Shown here: piece by piece, positions 17,847 through 30,495 of the stretch
Layout: each line of letters begins with the position of its first letter
How positions within the stretch are numbered: the first letter of the stretch is position 1
NCBI RefSeq assembly: GCF_017315725.1
Contig: NZ_JAFLRG010000001.1
Coordinates: 1,116,001-1,180,000 of the forward strand
From: Trinickia acidisoli
GTDB lineage: Bacteria; Pseudomonadota; Gammaproteobacteria; Burkholderiales; Burkholderiaceae
DNA: 64,000 bases
Direction: 5' to 3'
Translations under genes and position numbers: made by a program
The notes under the pieces: generated by a model
Databases searched by the model: none
The model's input: the letters and a program-made list of their open reading frames with translations, nothing else
What the model was told of the DNA's origin: nothing

Positions 17847-20432
17847 TTACATCGTCACGGTGTCGGCCACTGCCTTGAAGTCCTCGATCTGGTCGAAGTT
17901 CATGTACTTGTAGATCTTGTCGCCGTTGGCGTTGAGCACGCCCATATCGGCCATGTACTCGTCCTTGGTCGGGATCTTGCCCAGACGCGAGCAGATTGCC
18001 GCCAGTTCCGCCGAGCCGAGGTACACGTTCGTGTTCTTGCCCAGGCGGTTCGGGAAGTTGCGGGTCGAGGTCGACATGACCGTCGCGCCTTCGCGCACCT
18101 GCGCTTGGTTGCCCATGCACAGCGAGCAGCCCGGCATTTCGGTACGGGCGCCGGCCGTGCCGAAGACGCCGTAGTGGCCTTCCTCGGTTAGCTGCTTCTG
18201 GTCCATCTTGGTCGGCGGAGCCACCCACAGCTTGACCGGGATGTCGCGCTTACCCTCCAGCAACTTCGACGCGGCACGGAAGTGACCGATGTTGGTCATG
18301 CACGAGCCGATGAACACTTCGTCGATCTTGGCACCCGCCACGTCCGACAGCGTTTTCACGTCGTCCGGATCATTCGGGCAAGCCACGATCGGCTCGTGGA
18401 TATCGGCGAGGTCGATCTCGATGACGGCCGCGTACTCGGCGTCGGCATCCGGCGACAGCAGTTGCGGGTCGGCCAGCCATTGCTCCATCGCCGTGACGCG
18501 GCGCTGCAGGCTGCGCGGATCCTGGTAGCCCTCGGCGATCATCCACTTCAGCAGCGTGACGTTGCTGTTCAGGTATTCGATGATCGGCGCCTTATTCAGG
18601 TGGACCGTGCAACCGGCGGCCGAGCGCTCGGCCGAGGCATCCGACAATTCGAACGCTTGCTCGACCTTCAGATCGGGCAGGCCTTCGATTTCGAGAATGC
18701 GGCCCGAGAAGATGTTCTTCTTGCCTTGTTTGGCAACCGTCAGCATGCCTTGCTTGATCGCGTACAGCGGAATCGCATTGACGAGGTCACGCAGGGTCAC
18801 GCCAGGCTGCATCTTGCCTTTGAAGCGGACCAGCACCGATTCCGGCATGTCTAGCGGCATCGTGCCGGTGGCGGCCGCAAAGGCGACCAGGCCCGAACCG
18901 GCCGGGAAGCTGATGCCGATCGGGAAGCGCGTGTGCGAGTCGCCGCCGGTGCCCACGGTGTCGGGCAGCAGCATGCGGTTCAGCCACGAGTGGATCACGC
19001 CGTCGCCCGGGCGCAGCGCGATGCCGCCACGGGTGCTGATGAAGTTGGGCAGGGTCTGATGAGTCTTCACGTCCACCGGCTTCGGATAAGCGGCCGTGTG
19101 GCAGAACGACTGCATGACGAGGTCGGCCGAGAAGCCCAGGCACGCCAGGTCTTTGAGCTCGTCGCGGGTCATGGGGCCCGTGGTGTCCTGCGAGCCGACC
19201 GAGGTCATTTTCGGTTCGCAATACGCGCCCGGTCGGACGCCCTGGCCTTCCGGCAGGCCGCAGGCGCGGCCGACCATCTTCTGGGCCAGCGAGAAGCCCT
19301 TGCCGCTGTCGGCCGGCTGGTGCGGCAGGCGGAACAGCGTCGACGGAGCGAGACCCAAGGCTTCACGTGCCTTGGCGGTCAATCCACGGCCGACGATCAA
19401 GGGAATGCGGCCGCCGGCGCGCACTTCATCGAACAGCACGTCGGACCTGACCTGAAACTCGGCGATCACTTCGCCGTTCTTCAAGGCCTTGCCGTCGTAT
19501 GGGCGCAGTTCGACGACGTCGCCCATTTCCATCTTCGACACGTCGAGTTCGATCGGCAGGGCGCCGGCGTCTTCCATCGTGTTGTAGAAGATCGGGGCGA
19601 TCTTGCCGCCCAGGCATACGCCGCCGAAGCGCTTGTTCGGGACGAAGGGGATGTCTTCACCCGTGAACCACAGCACCGAATTGGTGGCCGACTTGCGCGA
19701 GGAGCCGGTGCCGACCACGTCGCCCACGTACGCCACCAGGTGGCCTTTTTCCTTCAGCGATTCAATGAACTTGACCGGGCCACGCTTGCCGTCCTCTTCC
19801 GGCGTGATACCGGGGCGGGCGTTCTTCAGCATCGCCAGCGCGTGCATCGGGATGTCCGGGCGGGTGGTGGCATCCGGGGCCGGGGATAGGTCGTCGGTGT
19901 TGGTTTCGCCCGTCACCTTGAAGACAGTGATGGTCAGACTTGGCGGTACTTCCGGACGGCTGGTGAACCACTCGGCGTCGGCCCAGCTTTGCATCACGGC
20001 CTTGGCGTGGGCGTTGCCCTGTTCGGCCAACTCCTTGACGTCGTGGAACTGGTCGAACATCAGGAGGGTTTTCTTCAGCGCATCGGCGGCCACGGCGGCT
20101 ACGCCGGCGTCGGACAGCAGCGCGATCAGCGGCTCGATGTTGTAGCCGCCCAGCATCGTGCCGAGCAATTCGGTGGCGCGCTCGCGCGAGATCAGCGCGC
20201 AGACGGTCTGGCCTTTGGCCACAGCGGCCAGGAAGCCCGCTTTCACGCGGGCCGCTTCGTCCACGCCGGCGGGCACGCGGTGGGTAATCAGGTCGAGCAG
20301 GGCCTGCTCTTCGCCGGCAGGCGGATTCGTCAGCAGTTCCACCAGTTCGGCGGTCTGCTGAGCCGTCAGCGGCAGGGGGGGAATACCGAGCGCGGCGCGG
20401 GCGGCCACGTGAGCACGAAAGTTTTCAAGCAT
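17847..20432 (-). CDS. acnB: aconitate hydratase B (also 2-methylisocitrate dehydratase)
   Basis: 861 aa, matching E. coli AcnB (865). TCA-cycle enzyme interconverting citrate and isocitrate in the cytosol, with a [4Fe-4S] cluster. The order is HEAT-like domain, swivel domain 4, then domains 1-3. Cluster cysteines are visible in [11 protein letters not shown] and in [12 protein letters not shown]. The start is set at MLENFR (20432), the family N terminus. The frame runs on upstream to 20540 but those residues are not conserved. It is monocistronic, with a palindromic operator candidate about 120 bp upstream of its start. Confidence 0.97.
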   Translation of the reverse strand: MLENFRAHVAARAALGIPPLPLTAQQTAELVELLTNPPAGEEQALLDLITHRVPAGVDEAARVKAGFLAAVAKGQTVCALISRERATELLGTMLGGYNIEPLIALLSDAGVAAVAADALKKTLLMFDQFHDVKELAEQGNAHAKAVMQSWADAEWFTSRPEVPPSLTITVFKVTGETNTDDLSPAPDATTRPDIPMHALAMLKNARPGITPEEDGKRGPVKFIESLKEKGHLVAYVGDVVGTGSSRKSATNSVLWFTGEDIPFVPNKRFGGVCLGGKIAPIFYNTMEDAGALPIELDVSKMEMGDVVELRPYDGKALKNGEVIAEFQVRSDVLFDEVRAGGRIPLIVGRGLTAKAREALGLAPSTLFRLPHQPADSGKGFSLAQKMVGRACGLPEGQGVRPGAYCEPKMTSVGSQDTTGPMTRDELKDLACLGFSADLVMQSFCHTAAYPKPVDVKTHQTLPNFISTRGGIALRPGDGVIHSWLNRMLLPDTVGTGGDSHTRFPIGISFPAGSGLVAFAAATGTMPLDMPESVLVRFKGKMQPGVTLRDLVNAIPLYAIKQGMLTVAKQGKKNIFSGRILEIEGLPDLKVEQAFELSDASAERSAAGCTVHLNKAPIIEYLNSNVTLLKWMIAEGYQDPRSLQRRVTAMEQWLADPQLLSPDADAEYAAVIEIDLADIHEPIVACPNDPDDVKTLSDVAGAKIDEVFIGSCMTNIGHFRAASKLLEGKRDIPVKLWVAPPTKMDQKQLTEEGHYGVFGTAGARTEMPGCSLCMGNQAQVREGATVMSTSTRNFPNRLGKNTNVYLGSAELAAICSRLGKIPTKDEYMADMGVLNANGDKIYKYMNFDQIEDFKAVADTVTM

Positions 20433-20540
20433 GGGGGACCTGCTCATATTGCGTTTGAGGGGAAGGCTTTTCAGGCACTCCGGGCGGTTCCGGGCACTGC
20501 TTCGGTCGCGAAGTCTAGTCGCAATATCGTGCGAAGTCAA

Positions 20541-20562
20541 ATGTCTTATGTCTTATATAAGA
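20541..20562. promoter_or_regulatory. palindromic operator candidate upstream of acnB
   Basis: TCTTATATAAGA at 20551-20562 is a perfect 12-bp palindrome. It is preceded by an overlapping direct repeat ATGTCTTATGTCTTAT starting at 20541. It lies about 110-130 bp upstream of the acnB ATG. The shape fits a GntR-type operator; the regulator is not in the window. Confidence 0.45.
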
Positions 20563-20620
20563 GTTAAAAGTCATCGCTATGGGAGTGAATCGTACTTTTC
20601 GTGCGAAGCCGGGCTACTTA

Positions 20621-20651
20621 CCTGAGTGCCTTGTCGCACAAGGCACTCAGG
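20621..20651. terminator. strong hairpin between the MFS gene and acnB promoter
   Basis: Perfect 14-bp arms (CCTGAGTGCCTTGT / ACAAGGCACTCAGG) with a 3-nt loop. It is 88 bp past the stop of the minus-strand MFS gene, so transcription termination is the simplest role. No T-run follows on either strand, so an operator or attenuator is also possible. Confidence 0.45.
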
Positions 20652-20738
20652 GCAATTCTGGCTCTTGTCGGCGGAAGCGGAGATGATCGGCGGCAAGCCG
20701 TTGTTACTCCATGCACTCAGGCGCAAGCGGCGAGCGGA

Positions 20739-22187
20739 TCATCGATCCGACACGGCAGGTTGCGAGACGATCGTCGAGGTTGGCTCGTTCTCCGGGCGGG
20801 CTCCCGTTTTCCGAAAGAGGCTCGCACCGGCGCCGAATAATGCGAGCAGCGAGCCAATGGACGTAGCGACGATCGCCGCCCTTTCATGGGCGAACCCGAA
20901 TGCGAGCGCGACGACGACAGCGCCGATAGACTGGCCGAGCAGGCGGCCCATCGACTGCAATCCGGACGCGCCTGCGCTGCGTGCTCGTGGCGCGCTGCCC
21001 ATGATGACGCGATTGTTCGGCGACTGAAACAAGCCGAAGCCGAGGCCGCATAGCGCCAAACGCCAACCGATGTCGAGTGGGGAGGGCGCATGGCCGATCC
21101 AGCAGAGCGAGCCGAGGCCCGTACCCAGCAGGACGAGGCCGACGCAACTGATGCGTTCGGCCGGCATGCGATCGGAGAGTCGGCCTGCGAGCGGGGCGAT
21201 CAGTGCCGTCACGACGGGCCAGGGCGTCATGAGTAGCCCGGTTTGGGTTTCGGAATGGCCGAGCGTTTGCTCGAAATAGAACGGCAGCGCGACGAAGGCT
21301 ATTGTTTGGGCCGCGAACGAGCAGATCGACGTGACCATCGACAACGAAAAGACGCGCATTCTCAAGAGATCGATCGGCAACATCGGTTCAGCGAGACGGT
21401 TCTCGCGCCGAATGAAGACGACACCGACGGCCAACGCGGCACCGATCACCTCGATGCCGCGTTGCGCCGAGCCGGCGTTGCTCAGCGTAGCGAGCCCCGA
21501 AATCAACAAGCCGAACGTAACTGCATTGAGAAACGCGCTCAGCAAGTTCAGGCGCTTGCCGGAGGTTGGGGTGATCGGCAGCGAACGCGCGCCGATTGCC
21601 AGTGCCACGAGGCCGAGCGGCACGTTGACGAGGAACAGCCACTGCCAGTGCGCGACGGAGAGGATGGCCGACGCGATGCTCGGCCCTGCTGCCGAAGAGA
21701 CGGCGACAACGAGCGATGCGTAGCCGACGCCGACGCCGAGCATCGATTTCGGATAGATGATCCGAACGAGAGCGATGTTCACGCTCATGATGCCGGCTGC
21801 ACCGACGCCCTGGACGACGCGCGCCAACGTCAGCACAGGCAGCGTATGCGCGTTGGCACAGGCGAGCGAAGCCGCGGCAAACACGGCGAGTCCCCACCAA
21901 TAGATGCGTTTGTATCCGATGATGTCGCCGAGCACGGCGAGCGGCAGCAACAACACCGTGATCGCGAGCTGGTACGCGTTGATGACCCAGATGGCTTGCG
22001 CGGGCGAGACCGACAGGTCATGGCCGATCGTCGGCAATGCGACGCTCACGAGCGAACTGTCGAGAACGGCCATCGTGATGGCGATCGAAATCGTGATGAA
22101 AGCGAAGCAGCGTTGCGGATTGGGCAAGCCGTCTGTCATCGGGTGTGGGGCGGTGTTCTGTTCTCTCATCTTGATGGCTATCTGCAT
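20739..22187 (-). CDS. MFS drug-efflux transporter, DHA2 (14-TM) type
   Basis: 482 aa with about 14 hydrophobic spans. Family motifs are LDSSLVSVALPTIGHDL in TM1 and WVINAYQLAITVLLLPLAVLGDIIGYKR around TM2 (motif A). This is a proton-driven multidrug exporter of the QacA/SmvA/EmrB group, inner membrane. The start is uncertain: Met at 22187, 22169 and 22139 are possible and none has a good ribosome binding site. No regulator gene is adjacent. Confidence 0.85.
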   Translation of the reverse strand: MQIAIKMREQNTAPHPMTDGLPNPQRCFAFITISIAITMAVLDSSLVSVALPTIGHDLSVSPAQAIWVINAYQLAITVLLLPLAVLGDIIGYKRIYWWGLAVFAAASLACANAHTLPVLTLARVVQGVGAAGIMSVNIALVRIIYPKSMLGVGVGYASLVVAVSSAAGPSIASAILSVAHWQWLFLVNVPLGLVALAIGARSLPITPTSGKRLNLLSAFLNAVTFGLLISGLATLSNAGSAQRGIEVIGAALAVGVVFIRRENRLAEPMLPIDLLRMRVFSLSMVTSICSFAAQTIAFVALPFYFEQTLGHSETQTGLLMTPWPVVTALIAPLAGRLSDRMPAERISCVGLVLLGTGLGSLCWIGHAPSPLDIGWRLALCGLGFGLFQSPNNRVIMGSAPRARSAGASGLQSMGRLLGQSIGAVVVALAFGFAHERAAIVATSIGSLLALFGAGASLFRKTGARPENEPTSTIVSQPAVSDR

Positions 22188-22393
22188 AGATTTATCGCGC
22201 GCACTACGTCGGCAGAGAATCTCTTCTCCTATTTTTGGTGGATGAGTGATTCGAGATTTGAGGCGTGCTGATTAGCATTCATTCACCTTGCCCGAAAAAT
22301 GTCGAGCAATTATGCCAAAAACAACTTATCGATCAAGGCAAGTGTTTATACCGGTATTATCTGTAATGGTTTCGGAGGAATGTTTTATCGCCA
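22188..22393. other. intergenic, AT-rich
   Basis: AT-rich upstream region of the DHA2 transporter. No gene seen; likely carries its promoter, but I cannot assign the boxes. Confidence 0.4.
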
Positions 22394-22424
22394 ACAAAAA
22401 TAAAAAAGGCGCCAGTGGCGCCTT
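22394..22424 (-). terminator. Rho-independent terminator of the DUF2846 lipoprotein gene
   Basis: Stem AAGGCGCC/GGCGCCTT with a 3-nt loop (22406-22424). On the minus strand it is followed by TTTTTTATTTTTG. It is 70 bp past the lipoprotein stop. A weaker T-rich tract on the plus side is also present. Confidence 0.85.
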
Positions 22425-22494
22425 GTTTCTTATTGCTCGATGCGCCGACCGCTCTGCTCGATGATGAAGCAAGGCGGCCGGCGGCGGTGAAGCG

Positions 22495-22953
22495 TTATTT
22501 CGCGGCGGTACTCAACGGGGCGCCGACATACTTGAGTTGGTCGATCTCTTGAGGGCCGGTATCCGGATCATCTAGCGTCGGCGTGATATGCCCAACGAAC
22601 AAACCCATGCTGACGGTGGTACGCACGTATTTCGTGTCGCCGGCATGAAGCGTGAACTTAATGTCGCGCTTCACCTCGGTCGAGGTCGAGACCGTGTATT
22701 CGCCCGGCTCTTCATCAACGAAGAAGAAACCGCCAGGGATCGAACGTCCGACGACCTTATCGTTGAGCTTGATTTCAGGCTGGATCGCCGATCCACCAAA
22801 GTTACCCGGGCGGAAGAAATAGATGCGACCGTGATCGGGGGGGAGCGTAGGGATGGCGGATGCTACGTCCTTGTACTGCGGGCCCGATGCGCAGCCTGCG
22901 GCGAGCAACGCCGCACCGGTTGAAATCAATAGCGTTCGATAAAACTTATTCAT
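22495..22953 (-). CDS. DUF2846-type lipoprotein
   Basis: 152 aa. The lipobox LAAGC places the lipidated Cys at 21, so it is anchored in an envelope membrane. The body has RIYFFRPGNFGG and the C-terminal beta-rich segments of DUF2846 proteins (conserved, function unknown). It stands alone with its own terminator. No Asp follows Cys21 (next is Ala), so outer-membrane sorting by Lol is expected. Confidence 0.8.
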   Translation of the reverse strand: MNKFYRTLLISTGAALLAAGCASGPQYKDVASAIPTLPPDHGRIYFFRPGNFGGSAIQPEIKLNDKVVGRSIPGGFFFVDEEPGEYTVSTSTEVKRDIKFTLHAGDTKYVRTTVSMGLFVGHITPTLDDPDTGPQEIDQLKYVGAPLSTAAK

Positions 22954-23383
22954 TCAAGGGTCTCCATGAACCAGAAGGTGCTCGGCGGTGCGGCCCCTAT
23001 ATTCCGTCTGTCCCGAGCACCCCTGGTTTACGGCGGTGCAGCGCCAATTCTTTAGGGGGTATTCAATTCGGGGTGCTTCGACTGCACCCGAGCCAGCGCG
23101 TCGGTCATGAGACGATTTACTCGATGATTTACACCGATATGCGCGGCCCGCCCAAACCGGTCATGATTGAAGCCTTGTGTCAGGAAGGGCTTTCAGTCAT
23201 TTCGGCGGAAAACGAATCTCGGAGCATTGCCTCTCGGCGAGGATCGCGCCTCGCTCGACTTCGGAGGCCGAATCAATCAAACCCCGCTGCTCTAGAAACC
23301 GCAGGAATGCGCGGGTAGAGACTTTACGGCAACTGTCATTTATTTTGATTGAGCTCGCGCCGCACGGCAACGTGCCGAATTTA
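22954..23383. other. intergenic, possible gene debris
   Basis: No convincing gene. A minus-strand frame at 23197-23391 (64 aa, containing KVSTRAFLRFLEQRGLIDSA) overlaps the end of the TPR-sulfotransferase gene by 8 bp. It could be a small protein or the relic of one; it lacks a clear ribosome binding site and I do not recognise it. Confidence 0.35.
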
Positions 23384-25471
23384 TCACGCATCGATGCGCA
23401 GCGCCGACAGCAGGGGGCCTAGATAGTCGGCGTATTTCTGCCAACGCCCCTTCGAGGCGGTGTAGATCGGCTGGCGGACCTGGTTGACGCTGGCGGTGCG
23501 GACCACGCGCCGTGTCTGATGAAAGTGCAGGCAGGCCTCGTCCCACTGTAGGCCAAGAAAGGCGATAAGCCGCCTGGCTTGGCTCTCGAGATCGTCCACC
23601 ACGGCCTCGTAATCGATCTCGATCAAGCGCTGGGGCGGCAACACGTTGCGCCAATGCGCCATCAGCGCCTCGTAGCTGCGGTAGAACACACCGAGTTCGG
23701 TCTGATCGTAGGTGAACAGTTGTTCGCCGGCGAATTGCTTGGTGTAGCAGGACAGGCAGGTGTCGACCGGATTGCGCCGGCAATGGATGATGCGCGCACC
23801 GGGCAGTATCGCTGCGACCAGTCCGGCGTAAAAGAAATTGGCCGGCATCTTATCGACCAGGCGCGGGCGGCCTTCGGCCAATGGAGTCACCCGAGCCAGA
23901 TAGGCGTGACCCAGGCGCTCGACGTCATCGGATGTCATGCTGTCGAGCGAGTCGGGAAACGTACCGTGGCTTTCGATGACGAGACGCAGCGCCGACAACT
24001 CGCCGGCACCCGTGACCTGCGGGTGCGAGGACATGATCTGTTCGACCAGTGTTGTGCCCGAACGCGGCATGCCGATCACGAACACCGGCAGATCCGACTG
24101 GGCTCCAGCTCCCTGGAACTGAGCTAGGCGATCGGGCGTGAATGTCGCGGCGGTGCGTTTCATCCACGTGGCCGCGGCGTCGACGTCATACGTGAAACTT
24201 GCGCGCTTCTGGCGGTTGCCGATATCGAGGTGGTGGAACGCACGTTGCGCGTCGCCGATGTCCAGATAGGCCTTACCCAGCGCGAAATGCATGTCGGTCC
24301 CATCGGATAACGGGCGTTGCTCGCTTTCGGCAAGCCACGCTTCCATCCGCTGGATATCCGGGTCGTTCGCGCTGAACGTTTTGATATCGGCCCTACCCGC
24401 CAGTGCACGCACGGAATCGGGGAACCTCTCCTGCACGCGGTCGAAGGCCGTCAGCGCATCGTCCTTGCGGCCAGCTTCCATCAGCAGCATGGCCTGCCCG
24501 ATCAACGCATCTTCGGCCACTGTGCCCGGTAGCGCAGCCGATGTCTCGAAGGCCGCCATCGCCTCGTCGTGTCTGGCCAAGCTCTGCAACACTTGCCCCA
24601 GCACGTTGTGGGCATCGGCCCGGCCCGGCGCGAGGGCCACCGCTTGACGCGCACAGGCGAGCGCTTCGTCGTAGCGCTCGATTTGCCGTAGTACCCGCGC
24701 ACGTGCGATCAGGCCTTGCGGATGCGCGGGTGCGAAGCCGTGCAACGCATCCAGCACAGCCAGCGCGGAGGCGTAGTGCAGGTAAGAGGATTCGACTTCG
24801 GCCAGATTCAGATACGCGTCCACCAGATGCGGGGCGAGATCGATTGCCGTGCGCGCTTCGCTGACCGCCTGCGCGTAATGTCCTAAGGAGCCGAGCAGAA
24901 ACGAGAGGTTGCTGTGCGCACTGGCACAAGACGGATTGAGCTTCAGCGCATGGCGGTAATGCACTTCGGCACGATCCATCCGCCTCATACGTCCGTAGGT
25001 ATTGCCTAGATTGTTGTGCGCTTCGGCCCAGTCGGGTTGAAGCGCCACCGCCCGCTCCAGGCACGCAAGGCTCTGTTCCAGCTTGCCGGCCTCCTGCAGC
25101 AGGATGCCCAGGTTGTTCCAACCGGACACCAAGGTCGGGTCCATTGTCACCGCGCGCCGGGCGGCTTCTTCACCTTCGGTCAACATGCCCTTCTGGCGCA
25201 ATAGCTCGGCCAGGTCGCTCGAATAGACTGCGGGTGCGCGCGGGGCGAGGCACGCTTGGCGCAGATGACGGATCGCCAGATCCAGATTGCCGAGAGCGTG
25301 CGCCATCAGTCCGAGCATGTGTAAGGCCTCGGCGTGGCCGGGCCATGCGGCCAGCACCTGCAGGCACAATTGTTCGGCCTGGTCCGCTTGGCCGGCGTTC
25401 CAGTGGGCGCGAGCCTGGCTCAGCGCTGCCGGAATGTTCATCGCGTCGGGCGATATCGGCGCGCTCGACAT
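23384..25471 (-). CDS. TPR-repeat sulfotransferase
   Basis: 695 aa. Residues about 10-440 are tandem tetratricopeptide repeats (for example LVSGWNNLGILLQEAGKLEQSLACLERAVALQP). Residues about 455-690 are a PAPS-dependent sulfotransferase: the 5'-phosphosulfate loop VIGMPRSGTT is near 465 and the 3'-phosphate motif is near CRRNPVDTCLSCY. It starts 2 bp after the autotransporter stop, so the two are cotranslated. Bacterial TPR-sulfotransferases modify proteins or glycans; acting on the neighbouring autotransporter passenger is plausible but inferred. Confidence 0.85.
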   Translation of the reverse strand: MSSAPISPDAMNIPAALSQARAHWNAGQADQAEQLCLQVLAAWPGHAEALHMLGLMAHALGNLDLAIRHLRQACLAPRAPAVYSSDLAELLRQKGMLTEGEEAARRAVTMDPTLVSGWNNLGILLQEAGKLEQSLACLERAVALQPDWAEAHNNLGNTYGRMRRMDRAEVHYRHALKLNPSCASAHSNLSFLLGSLGHYAQAVSEARTAIDLAPHLVDAYLNLAEVESSYLHYASALAVLDALHGFAPAHPQGLIARARVLRQIERYDEALACARQAVALAPGRADAHNVLGQVLQSLARHDEAMAAFETSAALPGTVAEDALIGQAMLLMEAGRKDDALTAFDRVQERFPDSVRALAGRADIKTFSANDPDIQRMEAWLAESEQRPLSDGTDMHFALGKAYLDIGDAQRAFHHLDIGNRQKRASFTYDVDAAATWMKRTAATFTPDRLAQFQGAGAQSDLPVFVIGMPRSGTTLVEQIMSSHPQVTGAGELSALRLVIESHGTFPDSLDSMTSDDVERLGHAYLARVTPLAEGRPRLVDKMPANFFYAGLVAAILPGARIIHCRRNPVDTCLSCYTKQFAGEQLFTYDQTELGVFYRSYEALMAHWRNVLPPQRLIEIDYEAVVDDLESQARRLIAFLGLQWDEACLHFHQTRRVVRTASVNQVRQPIYTASKGRWQKYADYLGPLLSALRIDA

Positions 25472-25473
25472 GC

Positions 25474-28817
<3,344 letters not shown>

Positions 28818-29336
28818 TGATTGGATCTCTTCGTCGGCTGCAAAATATCGCCCAGATTGACCTTGCCCCGGACGGCGACACTTCGTCCGGAATATAAACG
28901 GGTTTTTGCGCATCTTGCAATGCGTAATTGTGTGTAATAAATCAATTGAAAAAGAACTACCTTGCCCCCGCGATTTATGGCTGCGGCGGTATATTTGTCC
29001 TGAAAAACGCCAGCCTCCGTCGTTAAGCCCCTTGTAAAAGGTCGCCGATCGAAGCTTTCCGCGTCAAGGCAGTGTTGTAAGCGCCCGGCGATGTCACTTT
29101 AAAACACTGCGATGATGAAAACGATAATTGCGTCCAACTACTTTTTAGGTGTAGAGGGGGCATTCATCGACGCCCCGTTCCAGCGAGGCTAGAGCGGTGA
29201 CGAGTTCGTCGTCGTCCGACTGGAATCGATGCGTCGCAACCAGCAGATTACGTGTCGTTGCCATCACGACTGGTTGCTGAACTGCCCAATGGTGTGATGC
29301 TCAATGCGTGACGGTTACGAACCGCAGAAAGCGGCC
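28818..29336. other. intergenic, upstream of the autotransporter
   Basis: No gene seen. The part next to the autotransporter is AT-rich and should contain its promoter. From about 29280 weak similarity to the ribE-end repeat begins, so this is probably the old edge of the island. Confidence 0.4.
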
Positions 29337-29415
29337 GTATGCCGTCGAAAATATCGTCACCAAATCACAGTTGTAGCGGGTTTTAGCGAGACGATGGTAG
29401 ACAATCGATCCGCCA
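29337..29415. repeat. degenerate copy of the island end repeat
   Basis: GTATGCCGTCGAAAATATCG and the following TGTAGCG...TAGACAATCGATCC resemble the end repeats at 29546-29620 and 36188-36250. It is the most diverged of the three and may mark an older insertion. Confidence 0.45.
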
Positions 29416-29439
29416 AAAATCGACTTACTTCAATGGCGG

Positions 29440-29505
29440 TTAGCCTTCCTGAGACGCACTGAGCACTCTTTCCACATACCGCGCAATTGCGTTGAGTTCG
29501 GCCGA
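29440..29505 (-). repeat. displaced ribE 3'-end remnant (att-like, copy C)
   Basis: On the minus strand it reads ELNAIARYVERVLSASQEG and stop, closely matching the riboflavin synthase C terminus EVDLIARYTERMLSAA. The 29-bp core (29459-29487) agrees with the ribE copy at about 20 positions. It is the outermost clear copy and may be close to the original ribE end. Confidence 0.65.
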
Positions 29506-29545
29506 AGAGGCTTGTTCTACAAGGCGTGCCATTCAGCGGTGCTTG

Positions 29546-29620
29546 CATATACCGTCAGAAATACCGGCGTGTCACTCGAAATGTAGCGAGATGTCGATAG
29601 ACGATGACGTAGACGATCCC
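29546..29620. repeat. island end repeat, copy next to the GNAT toxin
   Basis: CATATACCGTCAGAAATACC, then GGCGTGTC and TAGACGATGACGTAGACGAT, are shared with 36188-36250. The distance from the ribE-like core is 59 bp here and 60 bp there. It ends exactly at the stop of the GNAT toxin gene. Confidence 0.65.
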
Positions 29621-30141
29621 TACTTCTGTTTGCCCGATACAGCAGGCATGAGTAGTCGACGAGCGTCTTTGAGCAACAGCAGCAATTGCTGTTCTCGCAC
29701 CGGTGAGGCTTCGAACCCGAAACGCAGATAGAAGCGTGCCGCATCCTCATCGATGGGGTGTGTCAGCAGCGCGCGAACGCCGACTTGTTCGGCGATGGAC
29801 ACTGTGCGCCGGATTGCATCTTGCAGCATGCCAGTCCCGACACCACGCCCGTGGTCCTGCATTGCTACCGCCAGCCGAGCAAGGATGACAACAGGGATTG
29901 GATAGGCGCCCATCCCTTTGCGTACTCGATCAGGTGCCTCGAGAGTATCGATTTGCCCTACGGCCAGGCTGTAGTATCCGACTAGGCGCTGATCTTCGGT
30001 AACGACGTAGGTCTTGGCCGAACCACTGGCTTGAGCCTGCCGCGCATGGCGCAGGAGCCAGTCATTCAGCCCGGGCTTGCCGCAATCGAAGCCTTCCAAT
30101 ATATGGCTGGCGCCTAGTGCTTGCAGTGCGGACAACGGCAT
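29620..30141 (-). CDS. GNAT-family toxin (TacT-like)
   Basis: 173 aa. The acetyl-CoA loop DHGRGVGTGML lies mid-protein, with LEGFDCGKPGLNDWLLRHA at the N terminus as in TacT/AtaT toxins, which acetylate aminoacyl-tRNA and stop translation. The start at 30141 is preferred: its ATG overlaps the antitoxin TGA (TGATG) and GGGAGA lies upstream. A TTG at 30153 is the alternative. It is the second gene of the pair and first TA module inside the island edge. Confidence 0.85.
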   Translation of the reverse strand: MPLSALQALGASHILEGFDCGKPGLNDWLLRHARQAQASGSAKTYVVTEDQRLVGYYSLAVGQIDTLEAPDRVRKGMGAYPIPVVILARLAVAMQDHGRGVGTGMLQDAIRRTVSIAEQVGVRALLTHPIDEDAARFYLRFGFEASPVREQQLLLLLKDARRLLMPAVSGKQK

Positions 30142-30416
30142 CAGTTCTCCCAAGGAGCCGTTCGGGAGAACAGCTCCCTTAAGCCCGCATTGTCTTGGAT
30201 TGGGCGATCGAGCATGTCAAGCAGCGCTTGCGATTGGCTTTCGGTCACGAGGAACAAACGCTGGTCAAGTAGCGTTCGTTCGGCAACCTGACAGGCGCTG
30301 TCGAGAATAAAATCGGTCATTGATTTGTGCGCGATCTCGGCTGCACGGCGCAGCACTGCTTCTTGCTGCGGCGTAGCTCGCAAACCCAGGCGGGCGGAAC
30401 GGGTAGATGTGCTCAT
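30141..30416 (-). CDS. DUF1778 (TacA-like) antitoxin
   Basis: 91 aa. An N-terminal ribbon-helix-helix (TRSARLGLRATPQQEAVLRRAAEIAHKSMTDFILDSA, residues about 5-42) binds DNA. The C-terminal part (FLVTESQSQALLDMLDRPI) wraps the toxin. The start at 30416 has AGGAG. The stop overlaps the toxin start by one base. It should autorepress from the inverted repeat at 30434-30461. Confidence 0.88.
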   Translation of the reverse strand: MSTSTRSARLGLRATPQQEAVLRRAAEIAHKSMTDFILDSACQVAERTLLDQRLFLVTESQSQALLDMLDRPIQDNAGLRELFSRTAPWEN

Positions 30417-30433
30417 GAAATTCTCCTTCAAGC

Positions 30434-30461
30434 GTACGTCATGTTAGCACAACAGGCGTAC
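30434..30461. promoter_or_regulatory. operator candidate of the DUF1778/GNAT module
   Basis: Inverted repeat GTACG ... CGTAC enclosing inner arms TGTT/AACA, 18-45 bp upstream of the antitoxin start. It fits a ribbon-helix-helix autoregulatory site. Confidence 0.45.
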
Positions 30462-30495
30462 ATATTCTATCGATGCACGATTACCCTTTTTTTTC

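Noticed and set aside
29357..29548. 63-codon minus-strand frame in the island edge
   Set aside because: Runs across the repeat sequences in a different frame from the ribE remnant and has no start signals.
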